Source: Candidatus Woesearchaeota archaeon (GTDB lineage Archaea > Nanobdellota > Nanobdellia > Woesearchaeales > UBA525). Taken from it: a stretch of DNA of 23,337 nucleotides. The stretch's first letter is position 1. Every line of letters begins with the position of its first letter. Position numbers and translations under genes: made by a program. Where the stretch lies: assembly GCA_018221165.1 (NCBI GenBank), contig JAAOYD010000044.1, positions 1 to 23,337 on the forward strand. Reading direction: 5' to 3'. Positions 1 through 8,560 of the stretch are shown here, one piece after another. The notes under the pieces were generated by a model. It was not told the origin of the DNA. It did not search any database and worked only from the letters and a program-made list of their open reading frames with translations.

Positions 1-3000
1 GATTGTCCAAGCACTCAGCACTGTACGACAGGACAGAACTGCGCTTTTGACATTCTTCCTGGCTACAATTGTTACGATATCGGCTATGGTGGCGGCGCGC
101 AGGACGAGGTCTGCGGTAATGGTACCGACAGCTACTGCGTCAATGATTCCTCCTATAGCTTCACCGGCTGGTACTGTACGGCAGACACTGATGACTGCGT
201 CTACAACGACGGTGGCAACAGTTACGACTTGAATGAAGTTCTCTGCATCGGTGGCACGAATGACTATCGACAGTGCAGCGCGAGCAACCTCTGGAGTTCA
301 ATCTTTGACTGCGCGGAACAATACGACCCGTTCAATCAGTCAGCGACGACGCACGCAGGAGAATACTGTGCCTACTACGCTGCCGACCAGACTTGTTCGG
401 ATGGTGCGAGCGGCGGCTGCGTCGGTAGTTCTACAGCGTGCAGTGGTCATATCTACAATCAGACAACACAGAGTTGTGGTGTGTTCCTCAAGGATTGTGA
501 TGTTGGCTGTGGTGTATCTTGTGACTCAACAAACAGCACAACACCAGGAATAGTATCGGGAACATGTTATTATGACAAGAGCTGCAGTAACGCGTGCGGT
601 TGGAGCGAGGACACTGAACTGGCACCGTTATTCTGTATCGATGATTACAATGGCGGTTCGTGTTCCTATACATCCAGGGTTGACCCCTCTACCAGCGAGA
701 CTTGCTACTGGGACCCTACCTGCTTGAATGGTGTAGGAGCGAACCAGACGCAAGGAAGCGCGGACAATCTGCGGGTGAACTATTGCGACTACTGCAACGC
801 GAGCGGCAACCAGACAGGTGATTATTCACCGGCTCCTACCGCTCCTTGCTCATCCGGTTGCGCGGACACCGGCACTATCTATTATGATAGTGGTTCTACG
901 TATCTCGACCGCAGCGACGACTGTAACAGCGGAACAACGACCATCCTGACTGATACGCTCGTCAGCGGTGACATCTGGAATGGCTCCTCGCCGGCCTATT
1001 GCGACGACACAGAATGCGACGCTGACTGCGGCACCAAGGACGGCGCTTGTGGTGGGGGCGTCTGTATCTGTACAGACAACGACGACCCTTCTATTACTAT
1101 CATCAACCCCGCCGCTGACTGGTACAACACGCCGAGCATCCTGTTCCAGTACAATGTCACCGACCCAAGCAGTGGCATAGAGAACTGCAGCCTCCTTATC
1201 AACGGTTCCGTCGACCAGACGAACAGCTCAATCAATGAATCACTGCCTGTCCAGAACTTCACACGGACCTTTACGAACGGGAGCTACAACTGGGCGATTC
1301 GCTGCTATGATAATAGTACGAGCAACAACATGAACGAATCAGTCGCTAGATTCTTGGGAATCGATACGACCGATCCGAGCGTCAGCGCCCCGAACCACAA
1401 CGGCACGACATTCAAGATAGGCTCGCGGATATGTCTCAACGCGACAGCGAGCGATACAGTTAGTGGACTTGATAGAGTCTATGCCCTAATCTCAATAACA
1501 GGGGTTGGCACGGAAGAAGCCGATATGTCTGACAATCAAACGACATCCTGCGATCAGACGAACGATGACGGTGTGTGGAGCGTCGAGTACCTCATCAAGT
1601 ACAGCGGTGATTACAATTTCACCACAGCATTCGCTGTCGACAAGGCAGGGAATACAGACAACACTTCTGCCGGTCTCTTCTGGAATGTGACTGAAGGGGG
1701 GAACATGAATGCGACGATGAAAGCGCCAACCGTGGACATCGAGATTAACGAGTCCGAGAACAACTACCAATTCAACCAGACCTGCAACGTGACGTGCATG
1801 GAGGGTTTTGTCGATTGTTCCGGTGTCGAACTCCAAGTGCAGTACAATGATGGTATTGAATGGAAGCAGGTGACGAATACGACGAGCGACCTTTCAGTAG
1901 ATATTAACTCCTATGATTGCGGTGACCTCTCAGCCATCCAGGCACCGTGGTGGAACACTTCGTTTAGTAAGCGTCACCAGATGCGCGTCAATACAATCAG
2001 CGCGATTGCTGCAGACCATGTCATCAGAGTGGACTTCGACACGACGGGCACAAACTTCCGCGACGACGCGAAAGACCTCCGCATTATCTATTGGAACGGC
2101 ACGCACAACAATGAAGTCGACCGCCAGGTGTTCCGCCCTAACGAGACTGATAGCTCCATCTGGTTCAGCGCAGGACAAGCGCTTGGTGTGAACTCGAGCA
2201 ACTACAACTACTACCTCTACTTCGGCGATGAGAACTCTACTAATCCGAAAGACAACCAGTCGAACATTTGGCTCTTCTATGATGACTTCAGCGACGGGAC
2301 CTACACTGATGATTGGGGGTATGTGGGAGGCTCCGCTTCAGTCAGTATGTCAACAACTACTAATCCTTGGTCTGGACAGAATGATACGCTGCAAGTAGGA
2401 AGCTGTGACACTTCATACATCAAAGTCTTGACGAGCTCCTTGTCAGCCGTCAGGGACATGACCTCGCGTATCCTGTGGCTGGACAATCCAGGTAGCACGT
2501 GTGGTGGTACGTCTCCTGACGCTGATGGTGTTGTCGGTCTGCACGGCAGTGCCACTACGGGTTATGATGGCATCCTCGTAGAACGCGACACTGACACGGG
2601 CTTCCACTATGACACTGGCGCTACCGGTTCGCTTACCGGTTCACAATACTATTCCCCTTTCGAAGTCTGGCAGTGGAGCGAAGCGCGCGCCTATGGCACA
2701 ACCGCTTCCGGTTACGGTGCTCGTTACTGGTTGTTGAATGAGAGTGAGCCAACCACGTATCCGCTCCAAGCGACCGCAGTGACTGCGACATCTGCTGGGC
2801 AACCGTTCATCAGGGTCGCTTCGGGTACAGCCTTGGTCGCGGTAGTGATGATTCGGCCATCGGTAGAGTTCGAGCCGTACACGCAGATTAAAGGTGCTGA
2901 TTCATCGAGTGTGCCGGAGAACACAACCTGCCAATACACCTTCACTGTCACAAGCGGTCCTGAATCAGGAAATAACACCTGGCCTGTGCGATGCGAAGCG

Positions 3001-6000
3001 ACGAGCACGAACAGCGAGTTCGTGTATTCCAGTGATATCAACGTGACGGTCAATGACCACCCCGTCGCTGCCTTCACTTGGCCATCCGATTCGAGCTGGC
3101 TCGCTGGGACGGTCAACATCAACGCTTCCGCGAGCTACGACAGTGACGGAACACTCTCAACCTACGTATTCGAATACGATAACAACACAGGGTTTAGTTC
3201 ACCAAGTACCATCTGCAGCACTGTACAGAGCAATTGCACATGGGACACGACAACGCAGTCTGAGTGCTTGAACAACACGTTGTCTTGTTACCTCCGCGTC
3301 ACAGTCACTGACGATAATGGTCTTACCAACAGTACCTATATAACAGTAGGATTTGATACACAGGGACCGACAGTTGTGTTGGACTTGCCGCGTAACAACG
3401 AGAACATCACCCTTGACCTCTTCACAGCAAACGCGACTGCCATTGATGGTGAGAGTGGACTCGACACAATCATGTTTGAGTATCGCGAGAATAGTAGTGT
3501 TTCCTGGAAGCGCCTGTGCAACGAGACGAGCAGCCCCTCGTCCTGTCTCTGGAATCTCACACTTCTTGCAGACCGGAACACATACGAATTCCGCGCTTTC
3601 GCGAACGACTCGACAGGGAACATCGGGAATTACGATGTGCACACTGGTATCACGCTCGACCGTCTCGGTCCGAACATCACGTTGCTTTCACCTCCTGACA
3701 CTGGCTATGTCGGGGACTCAACAGTCCTCTTTACGTATAATGTCACTGACGCCACATCAGGCATCGCGAGCTGCAGCCTCTATATTGATGACGAGCTCAA
3801 CCAGACGAACAACTCGATTGATGAAGGCAAAGCGAACACCTTCACGCTCACGCTCTCCGACGGCTCGTACGATTGGTACGTGAGCTGTACTGATAACCAT
3901 AGCAACGTGAACACAAGCGCTACATGGAGCGTCACGGTCGATACGCAAGGTCCCCTCACTGTCCTGATGAGTCCGACGAATGGCGAGAGTATCTCAGTAA
4001 CAGCCTCCTACACTGTGAACGCGACGCTCACAGATACTGGCATCGGAAGCATCGGTGTCGCGACCTTCGAGTACAGAGAGAACGCGAGCGTCTCCTGGAA
4101 ATCAGCCTGCAACGACACTGATGGAACTGCTCCCTACCAGTGCTCTTGGAGCCTTTCAGGACTGCCAGACGGCAACAGCTATCAAGTAAGGGTACGCGCG
4201 AACGACACGCTCGGCAACCTCGGCTCTTGGGACACGCACACCAGCATCACAATCGACAACAATGGACCAGTTGTCACACCGATATTTCCAACACTTGCCT
4301 ATGTGGATGGCGACGGCGATGTCATCTTCCGTTACATAGTGAATGATGTCGGCACGACGGTGTCGAGTTGCCGGCTCATCATCAACGGCACAGTGAATCA
4401 AACCGACTCTGGCCCGATAACTGAAGGTATCGAAGAAACATTCTCTGTCACGAACATGACGAATGGCGCTTACTCGTGGAGCGTCAACTGCACCGATGCG
4501 TTCAGTCAGACAGGAGAATCGGCAACGCGCTTCTTCACAGTGAACATCTTGTATGTCATGAATGTCTCTGTGGCAACAAACCAGAGTGTCTATGAGGTTG
4601 GGAACGAGCTTGGTGAGCCTGCTAATATCACCTCGAATGCGTCTGATTTCTATGGCGGTCCGCTTGCAGATGTCAACGTGACAAATGACATCGTCAGAAT
4701 GTTGAACACGAGTGAGCAGGTGCCAGGATGGTGGGACACGTCGTGGGCTCGACGGAAAGCGATTTATGTGAGTCAAAACTCAGGACAGGATCTAACGAAT
4801 GTAGTCGTCAAAGTCATGGTAGATGGACTTGGTGGTGACATCTCAAGCTGCGTCAATGAGATTCGTGTTGTCTCTACTGACAATAGTGAAACTGCCTCAA
4901 ATGTTCTCAGTGGTGATGATAGTACGTATTGTGAGATTCGCTTCCGCGCAAACGTGAGTGCGAGTGCGGATAAGGAAAACCACTACTTTGTTTACTATGA
5001 TAATTCTGGAGCTTCAGATCCTGGTTATGCAGCTTTGCCTGAATATAGTTATAGCATCCTCTTCGAGGACTTTGAGGGTGTGGATTGGACACGACTCGGC
5101 TCGGGGGATGATCCTTCGACCGAATGTCTCTCTGGTTTGCATGGTGCGTTCAGCGACTGCGTCAACCTAAGTGCGAGCACTGATTACGCGACCACACCTT
5201 CAGGAGTACACATCAGTGGCAGCTACACTCTCGTCATGGATCAATTCAGTGTCTTTGCAGGGAACACGGGCATCTTTCACAGTTTCAACGCAACGGATTT
5301 GTGCGGCGGTGATACCTGTGATGATATTCGGGTGACTGGCTACGCTACTGCTTCATCAGTTGACAGTACGAGCGAATACTGTCGTGTCTGGGCGCGGAAC
5401 ACAACAAGCTCGACCTATACTGAGATATGGTATTGTACCGATGGACAGTCATGCGAGAGTCCGACGTCAAGTATTCCACCAACTTCCGTCAATGATTACA
5501 ACTTCTTCAATAAGACTTTTGTCGGTGACCTGAGTATGGGTCTGAGTGAGAACATGGCAGTGCATATTGGTGGCAACCTCCCTGGACCTGGTGATGAGTG
5601 TTACTACGAGGACATTAACATCACTGCGACACGCGACACGGCACCGAACATCACAACCACGAGCGTTGGGACAGTACAGGAATGGGTTGCACGCGAGACA
5701 AACGTCACTGATGGTTTGGGTCTCTGGAATTACATCTACACTACCTTCAGTGTTGCAACTGGCAACTACAGTACGGTCTCACTCGGAGAGAAGACCTTGT
5801 ACACGCCCACACACGATTTCTCTTTCTTCGAGATTATTGATGATGTGACACCACCCATTGTTACTCTTTTCACTCCTGAAGATAATGCTGAAGCAAACAG
5901 TAGTGTTACATTCACCTACTTCGTGAATGATGTACTAAGCACGGTCGAGAACTGCACGCTCTATATTGATGGAACAGTCGATGCTGTTGACACGGAGATT

Positions 6001-7074
6001 GAGGAAGGCCCGGTCAACTTCTTCTTCCCGCGCATCCCCTCGGGCGGTCCCCACAATTGGACGGTCTGCTGTGCGGATTATTACGGCAATCGCGGCTGCG
6101 ACGACAACCGGACGGTCATCATTATCCCACCTGACCTTATGACTAATGCAGGGAATATCACTGTGAGTCCAACAGGTCCCTATCTTGAGCAGCAGAATGT
6201 GACTATCAATGTCACTGTGTGGAATATCGGCGGTAGTGATACCGCACAGAACTTTACTGTGCAACTCTGGGACGGCGACCCTGATGCGGGCGGCACGCAG
6301 ATTGGCAACAACTTCAGTGTGAACCTTACTGACACATTTGGTGACCATGGTAATGCGAACTTCTCTTGGAGCTGGCTGATTGCGAGTCCTGGTCCGAACA
6401 CATTGTATGTCGTCATCGATCCTCCGCTCTCATCTAATGGGAGTATACTAGAAATTCTTGAGACGAACAACAAAGTCGGTTTCAACATCACAACTCCTGC
6501 TTACATGACGCTCTATGGGAACGTCACCACCACTTTACTGCTCGATATAGGAGGTGATAATACGTCGTTCATCAACTTCAGCGGCGAGACCAGCAACACA
6601 GGTCTCGTCTTCTTTACCGATGGCGACGCGTCAATTGATTTCGGTTCATTGCAGGCGCTTGGCAGGAACACTACCAATGAGAGTGCTGTGGCCGACTTCA
6701 CCGAAGTCGACAGCCTTCTCAATATGTCGGGCTTCGCTGATTCCGTGAACATGATATGGGCGCAGGGAAACGACACGCCATCCATGACGCGTTCGGTGAC
6801 AGTGAGTAAACGCCAGATTGATTTGGTGCCAATCATCAACAGCTCTGCTTCAGGAGCGTTTGTCACAGGTATCCTCTGGGACTCATCCAGTGATGGTGGT
6901 GGAGGAGAGTATGACGCGACCGACGAAGAGCCAATTGTCTTCGTCACTGCACTGAACGAGAGTCAAGCAGGCGATTATGGAATCTATGATTATCAGAGCA
7001 AAGTACCGGTGTTGCTGCGTGATTATGCGGGCAGCGGTGGCTCGACCATATACGTGTATTATGAGTTAACCTAG
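1..7074 (+). CDS. Giant multidomain surface/adhesin-like protein (5' partial)
   Basis: The frame is open from base 1 to the TAG at 7072-7074, so the N-terminus lies outside the window; a TTG at 229 is not needed as a start. About 2,357 codons are visible. Order by nucleotide: Cys-rich region with TCYxDxxC-type motifs (1-1080); Ig-like domains (1081-1692); a spacer; DUF2341-like domain opening with WWNTSFSKRHQ (1942-2260); jelly-roll-like region beginning YDDFSDG (2278-2890); PKD-like domain (3058-3357); four alternating Ig-like domains (3358-4545); second DUF2341-like domain, WWDTSWARRKAIYV (4729-5040), again followed by a DFEG-type region; another Ig-like domain (5848-6126); CARDB-like domain (6127-6492); a C-terminal domain resembling the small secreted proteins downstream (6493-7071). 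N-X-S/T sequons are very frequent. No C-terminal membrane helix is seen, so retention may depend on assembly. The role as an adhesin or surface-structure protein is inferred from the domains; ligand unknown. Confidence 0.9.
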   Translation, partial: DCPSTQHCTTGQNCAFDILPGYNCYDIGYGGGAQDEVCGNGTDSYCVNDSSYSFTGWYCTADTDDCVYNDGGNSYDLNEVLCIGGTNDYRQCSASNLWSSIFDCAEQYDPFNQSATTHAGEYCAYYAADQTCSDGASGGCVGSSTACSGHIYNQTTQSCGVFLKDCDVGCGVSCDSTNSTTPGIVSGTCYYDKSCSNACGWSEDTELAPLFCIDDYNGGSCSYTSRVDPSTSETCYWDPTCLNGVGANQTQGSADNLRVNYCDYCNASGNQTGDYSPAPTAPCSSGCADTGTIYYDSGSTYLDRSDDCNSGTTTILTDTLVSGDIWNGSSPAYCDDTECDADCGTKDGACGGGVCICTDNDDPSITIINPAADWYNTPSILFQYNVTDPSSGIENCSLLINGSVDQTNSSINESLPVQNFTRTFTNGSYNWAIRCYDNSTSNNMNESVARFLGIDTTDPSVSAPNHNGTTFKIGSRICLNATASDTVSGLDRVYALISITGVGTEEADMSDNQTTSCDQTNDDGVWSVEYLIKYSGDYNFTTAFAVDKAGNTDNTSAGLFWNVTEGGNMNATMKAPTVDIEINESENNYQFNQTCNVTCMEGFVDCSGVELQVQYNDGIEWKQVTNTTSDLSVDINSYDCGDLSAIQAPWWNTSFSKRHQMRVNTISAIAADHVIRVDFDTTGTNFRDDAKDLRIIYWNGTHNNEVDRQVFRPNETDSSIWFSAGQALGVNSSNYNYYLYFGDENSTNPKDNQSNIWLFYDDFSDGTYTDDWGYVGGSASVSMSTTTNPWSGQNDTLQVGSCDTSYIKVLTSSLSAVRDMTSRILWLDNPGSTCGGTSPDADGVVGLHGSATTGYDGILVERDTDTGFHYDTGATGSLTGSQYYSPFEVWQWSEARAYGTTASGYGARYWLLNESEPTTYPLQATAVTATSAGQPFIRVASGTALVAVVMIRPSVEFEPYTQIKGADSSSVPENTTCQYTFTVTSGPESGNNTWPVRCEATSTNSEFVYSSDINVTVNDHPVAAFTWPSDSSWLAGTVNINASASYDSDGTLSTYVFEYDNNTGFSSPSTICSTVQSNCTWDTTTQSECLNNTLSCYLRVTVTDDNGLTNSTYITVGFDTQGPTVVLDLPRNNENITLDLFTANATAIDGESGLDTIMFEYRENSSVSWKRLCNETSSPSSCLWNLTLLADRNTYEFRAFANDSTGNIGNYDVHTGITLDRLGPNITLLSPPDTGYVGDSTVLFTYNVTDATSGIASCSLYIDDELNQTNNSIDEGKANTFTLTLSDGSYDWYVSCTDNHSNVNTSATWSVTVDTQGPLTVLMSPTNGESISVTASYTVNATLTDTGIGSIGVATFEYRENASVSWKSACNDTDGTAPYQCSWSLSGLPDGNSYQVRVRANDTLGNLGSWDTHTSITIDNNGPVVTPIFPTLAYVDGDGDVIFRYIVNDVGTTVSSCRLIINGTVNQTDSGPITEGIEETFSVTNMTNGAYSWSVNCTDAFSQTGESATRFFTVNILYVMNVSVATNQSVYEVGNELGEPANITSNASDFYGGPLADVNVTNDIVRMLNTSEQVPGWWDTSWARRKAIYVSQNSGQDLTNVVVKVMVDGLGGDISSCVNEIRVVSTDNSETASNVLSGDDSTYCEIRFRANVSASADKENHYFVYYDNSGASDPGYAALPEYSYSILFEDFEGVDWTRLGSGDDPSTECLSGLHGAFSDCVNLSASTDYATTPSGVHISGSYTLVMDQFSVFAGNTGIFHSFNATDLCGGDTCDDIRVTGYATASSVDSTSEYCRVWARNTTSSTYTEIWYCTDGQSCESPTSSIPPTSVNDYNFFNKTFVGDLSMGLSENMAVHIGGNLPGPGDECYYEDINITATRDTAPNITTTSVGTVQEWVARETNVTDGLGLWNYIYTTFSVATGNYSTVSLGEKTLYTPTHDFSFFEIIDDVTPPIVTLFTPEDNAEANSSVTFTYFVNDVLSTVENCTLYIDGTVDAVDTEIEEGPVNFFFPRIPSGGPHNWTVCCADYYGNRGCDDNRTVIIIPPDLMTNAGNITVSPTGPYLEQQNVTINVTVWNIGGSDTAQNFTVQLWDGDPDAGGTQIGNNFSVNLTDTFGDHGNANFSWSWLIASPGPNTLYVVIDPPLSSNGSILEILETNNKVGFNITTPAYMTLYGNVTTTLLLDIGGDNTSFINFSGETSNTGLVFFTDGDASIDFGSLQALGRNTTNESAVADFTEVDSLLNMSGFADSVNMIWAQGNDTPSMTRSVTVSKRQIDLVPIINSSASGAFVTGILWDSSSDGGGGEYDATDEEPIVFVTALNESQAGDYGIYDYQSKVPVLLRDYAGSGGSTIYVYYELT
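3358..4545 (+). repeat. Alternating Ig-like domain repeats in the giant protein
   Basis: Four Ig-like domains alternate between two types. Type II (about 3358-3657 and 3943-4257) shares FEYREN-SVSWK, a Cys pair, and AND-x-GN-x-G-x-x-D. Type I (about 3658-3942 and 4258-4545) shares a CxLxI motif, an NQT motif and a W-x-V-x-C segment. Further type I copies lie at about 1081-1368 and 5848-6126. The two type II copies are similar enough to suggest internal duplication of a two-domain unit. The conserved Cys pairs suggest disulfides outside the cell. Confidence 0.75.
6493..7071 (+). other. C-terminal domain related to secreted proteins A-F
   Basis: By eye this domain aligns along its length with the six small secreted proteins encoded downstream. 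It has YGNVTTTLLLD against VGNVTGTLTLDD, TGLVFFTDGDASIDFGSL against TGEIFASRNDTIDWGSI, FVTGILWDSS against FVNALFWDTT of protein A, and a final STIYVYYELT against TTYYFFTELG. The conserved Cys pair of the small proteins is missing. I recall similar FVTGILWD...YYEL endings on giant surface proteins of other DPANN archaea, which suggests a general C-terminal module. Homology is inferred from motif order; no profile search was possible. Confidence 0.65.
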
Positions 7075-7085
7075 CGACAATAAGG

Positions 7086-7097
7086 TTTATAAATAAT
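7086..7097 (+). promoter_or_regulatory. TATA box for the DUF5752 gene
   Basis: TTTATAAATAAT lies 11 bases after the giant gene's stop. A start site about 25 bases downstream would leave a short leader holding GAGGTGG (7119-7125) just before the GTG start at 7129. Confidence 0.7.
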
Positions 7098-7128
7098 CAG
7101 TGTCCGAAGAAGAGGAAAGAGGTGGGTT

Positions 7129-8190
7129 GTGGTCTTCAAGACAATAGCTGAGAACGTGCAGAGCTTCTTCCAGAAGGAGGAGGATCTCGAGCAGGAGCCG
7201 AAGAAGGTACCTGATGCAGCTATTGAGTTATATGAGAAGCCGATTGCCAAGGAACATGGTATTGTTGCGCATCACCTCCCGAAGCAAGCTCCGGAGCAGA
7301 GACATGAACCCATTCCTGCGGTGCGGCCGAAGCTTCCCTTCTCGTCTGAGCAGCTGAAAGAACAACTTACTCAGTCGGTTTCAGAGCCTACTGGACAGCT
7401 TTCTTCTGTTCAACCAGAACCTGAAATTACCTCTGAAGAAGATATTTCGTCAGCAATCGCAGAATTCGAAGAGGCGATTAATGAAGTACCTGGAGAGGAT
7501 GGTTCGACTGCTCCGATTTCTGAGACTGTTCAACAGTCGTTGCAGCGTGGTGAAGGGTATTTTGACCAGCTTGCTGAGCGATTGCGTGAGCAAGGTTATG
7601 ATCAATTGGCGTTGCAAGGCGCGCTCGATGCAATGAAGGCACATCATGAGCAACGTGCTGCAGTGGCAGAGCAGCGTTCCCAGAATGAAGCGCTCGAACA
7701 GGAGCTTACACGGAAGCTTACTGAACTCCAAAGTTTGGAGCATGAGTGGGCGACAAAACGCGATAACGTGAGTGCTGCCCAGAACCGCATGGCAGAACTT
7801 GAAGGAGCAATTGTTGCGAAGACAGGGGACCTCAAGGAGATAGTCGCCTCGAGACAGGAAGTCGCTTCGGATGTTGTGGCGCCAATTACTCAAGAATTCA
7901 CCCCGGAACCCGCGCTTCAGCAACGAGCACATCTTGTTCCTCAACCAGTTTATCCAGTGAAGAAAAAAACGCTCGCGCCGTTCATCCTCATGGATGGTAC
8001 TGAATTGACATCCTTACCTAAACTGTGCGAAGCACTGCTAAATATGAGTGACGCTACTTTCTATCATCACGTAACGCCAGAACGGAACGATTTCTCAACT
8101 TGGATTCGCGATTCGTTAGGTGATGAGGTCTTGGCGGCTCGGGTCATGCATTCACCATCAAAGTATGAAATGGCAAAACTTCTTCATTGA
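7129..8190 (+). CDS. Coiled-coil protein with C-terminal DUF5752 domain
   Basis: A 353-aa protein that starts with GTG behind GAGGTGG and has no signal peptide or membrane helix, so it should be cytoplasmic. Residues 1-135 are acidic, Pro/Glu/Gln-rich and probably disordered. Residues about 138-245 are heptad-rich, rich in Glu, Gln, Leu and Arg, and likely form a long coiled coil. Residues 284-353 match my recollection of DUF5752: PFxLxDGxEL, LxxMSDATFYHHV, NDFSxWIRDxLGDExLA. DUF5752 has no assigned biochemical function. The gene has its own TATA box and lies between the giant surface gene and the secreted array. A role in cytoplasmic organisation, or as a transducer for surface proteins, would be speculation. 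Expression looks independent of the giant gene, with a T-run after the stop. Confidence 0.85.
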   Translation: MVFKTIAENVQSFFQKEEDLEQEPKKVPDAAIELYEKPIAKEHGIVAHHLPKQAPEQRHEPIPAVRPKLPFSSEQLKEQLTQSVSEPTGQLSSVQPEPEITSEEDISSAIAEFEEAINEVPGEDGSTAPISETVQQSLQRGEGYFDQLAERLREQGYDQLALQGALDAMKAHHEQRAAVAEQRSQNEALEQELTRKLTELQSLEHEWATKRDNVSAAQNRMAELEGAIVAKTGDLKEIVASRQEVASDVVAPITQEFTPEPALQQRAHLVPQPVYPVKKKTLAPFILMDGTELTSLPKLCEALLNMSDATFYHHVTPERNDFSTWIRDSLGDEVLAARVMHSPSKYEMAKLLH

Positions 8191-8205
8191 GTGTCATCGC
8201 TGCCA

Positions 8206-8212
8206 TTTTTTT
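8206..8212 (+). terminator. Poly-T terminator after the DUF5752 gene
   Basis: A run of seven T residues lies 15 bases after the stop at 8190. Archaeal RNA polymerase can terminate at T-runs without a strong hairpin. No stable stem is obvious here. Confidence 0.5.
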
Positions 8213-8301
8213 CCTCAACGCACTATTTCACTATTTTCTTAATTAGTTTTTTCTCTGGTTGCTGGTCAAGGAAAGGCTCTGCTTGGTGTTTATGACTTCC
8301 C

Positions 8302-8340
8302 CACGAAGAGTATATAAATAACACCGGAAGATTTATATAA
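8302..8340 (+). promoter_or_regulatory. Tandem promoters upstream of the A-B-B' unit
   Basis: Two BRE/TATA pairs lie about 20 bases apart: CACGAAGAG with TATATAAATA (8311-8320), and CACCGGAAG with TTTATATAA (8332-8340). The second closely matches the promoter of regulator R2 (CACCGAAAGATTTATATAT at 14424-14441), so the two units share promoter ancestry. The bases from 8213 to 8300 are AT-rich and show nothing else I can name. Confidence 0.75.
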
Positions 8341-8342
8341 GA

Positions 8343-8360
8343 GTATACAGATTTGTATAC
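8343..8360 (+). promoter_or_regulatory. Putative operator, perfect inverted repeat
   Basis: GTATACA-N4-TGTATAC is a perfect 7-bp inverted repeat that begins two bases after the TATA box and covers the expected transcription start. A bound protein would block initiation, so repression is the likely effect. The protein that binds is unknown; no regulator gene lies directly upstream of A. Confidence 0.6.
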
Positions 8361-8361
8361 C

Positions 8362-8550
8362 CAGATACATCGGCTAAGGTCGAGAGTATCGTTGCGACAA
8401 AGGTGATCGCCGCTGCACAGCGGCGAACGGTAACATACGGTGGAAGTGACACCTGCTTCGGCAGTTGATGCTTCTATAGGGAGAGCTGTAACGCTCGGCT
8501 ATTAGCCAGTCCACTCTTCCTAAACTCAAAGTACACCAATAAAAACAGCA
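8362..8550 (+). promoter_or_regulatory. Long structured 5' leader RNA of the A-B-B' unit
   Basis: About 190 nt of GC-rich non-coding sequence lie between the predicted start site and the RBS of gene A. Perfect hairpins seen by eye are: CGCCGCT-GCAC-AGCGGCG (8408-8425); CTGC-TTCG-GCAG (8453-8464), a UUCG tetraloop; GAGC-N6-GCTC (8483-8496); and GGCT-ATT-AGCC (8497-8507). The 3' arm of the last can also pair as TTAGCC (8502-8507) with GGCTAA (8372-8377), closing the whole region. The element GTTGCGACAAAGGTG is at 8391-8405. It may be a cis-acting regulatory leader or a separate small RNA. It matches no RNA family I know. Confidence 0.6.
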
Positions 8551-8560
8551 GGTGATACAT

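Noticed and set aside
229..231. TTG as the start of the giant protein
   Set aside because: The frame is open and in the same Cys-rich composition back to base 1, so the gene begins outside the window.
4156..4776. Reverse-strand reading frame of 206 codons
   Set aside because: It lies wholly within the Ig-like region of the giant gene, has a biased composition, and no promoter or RBS; a shadow frame.
8362..8550. tRNA, SRP RNA or RNase P RNA in the A leader
   Set aside because: No T-loop GTTCRANNC, no cloverleaf, and none of the conserved cores of SRP or RNase P RNA could be found.
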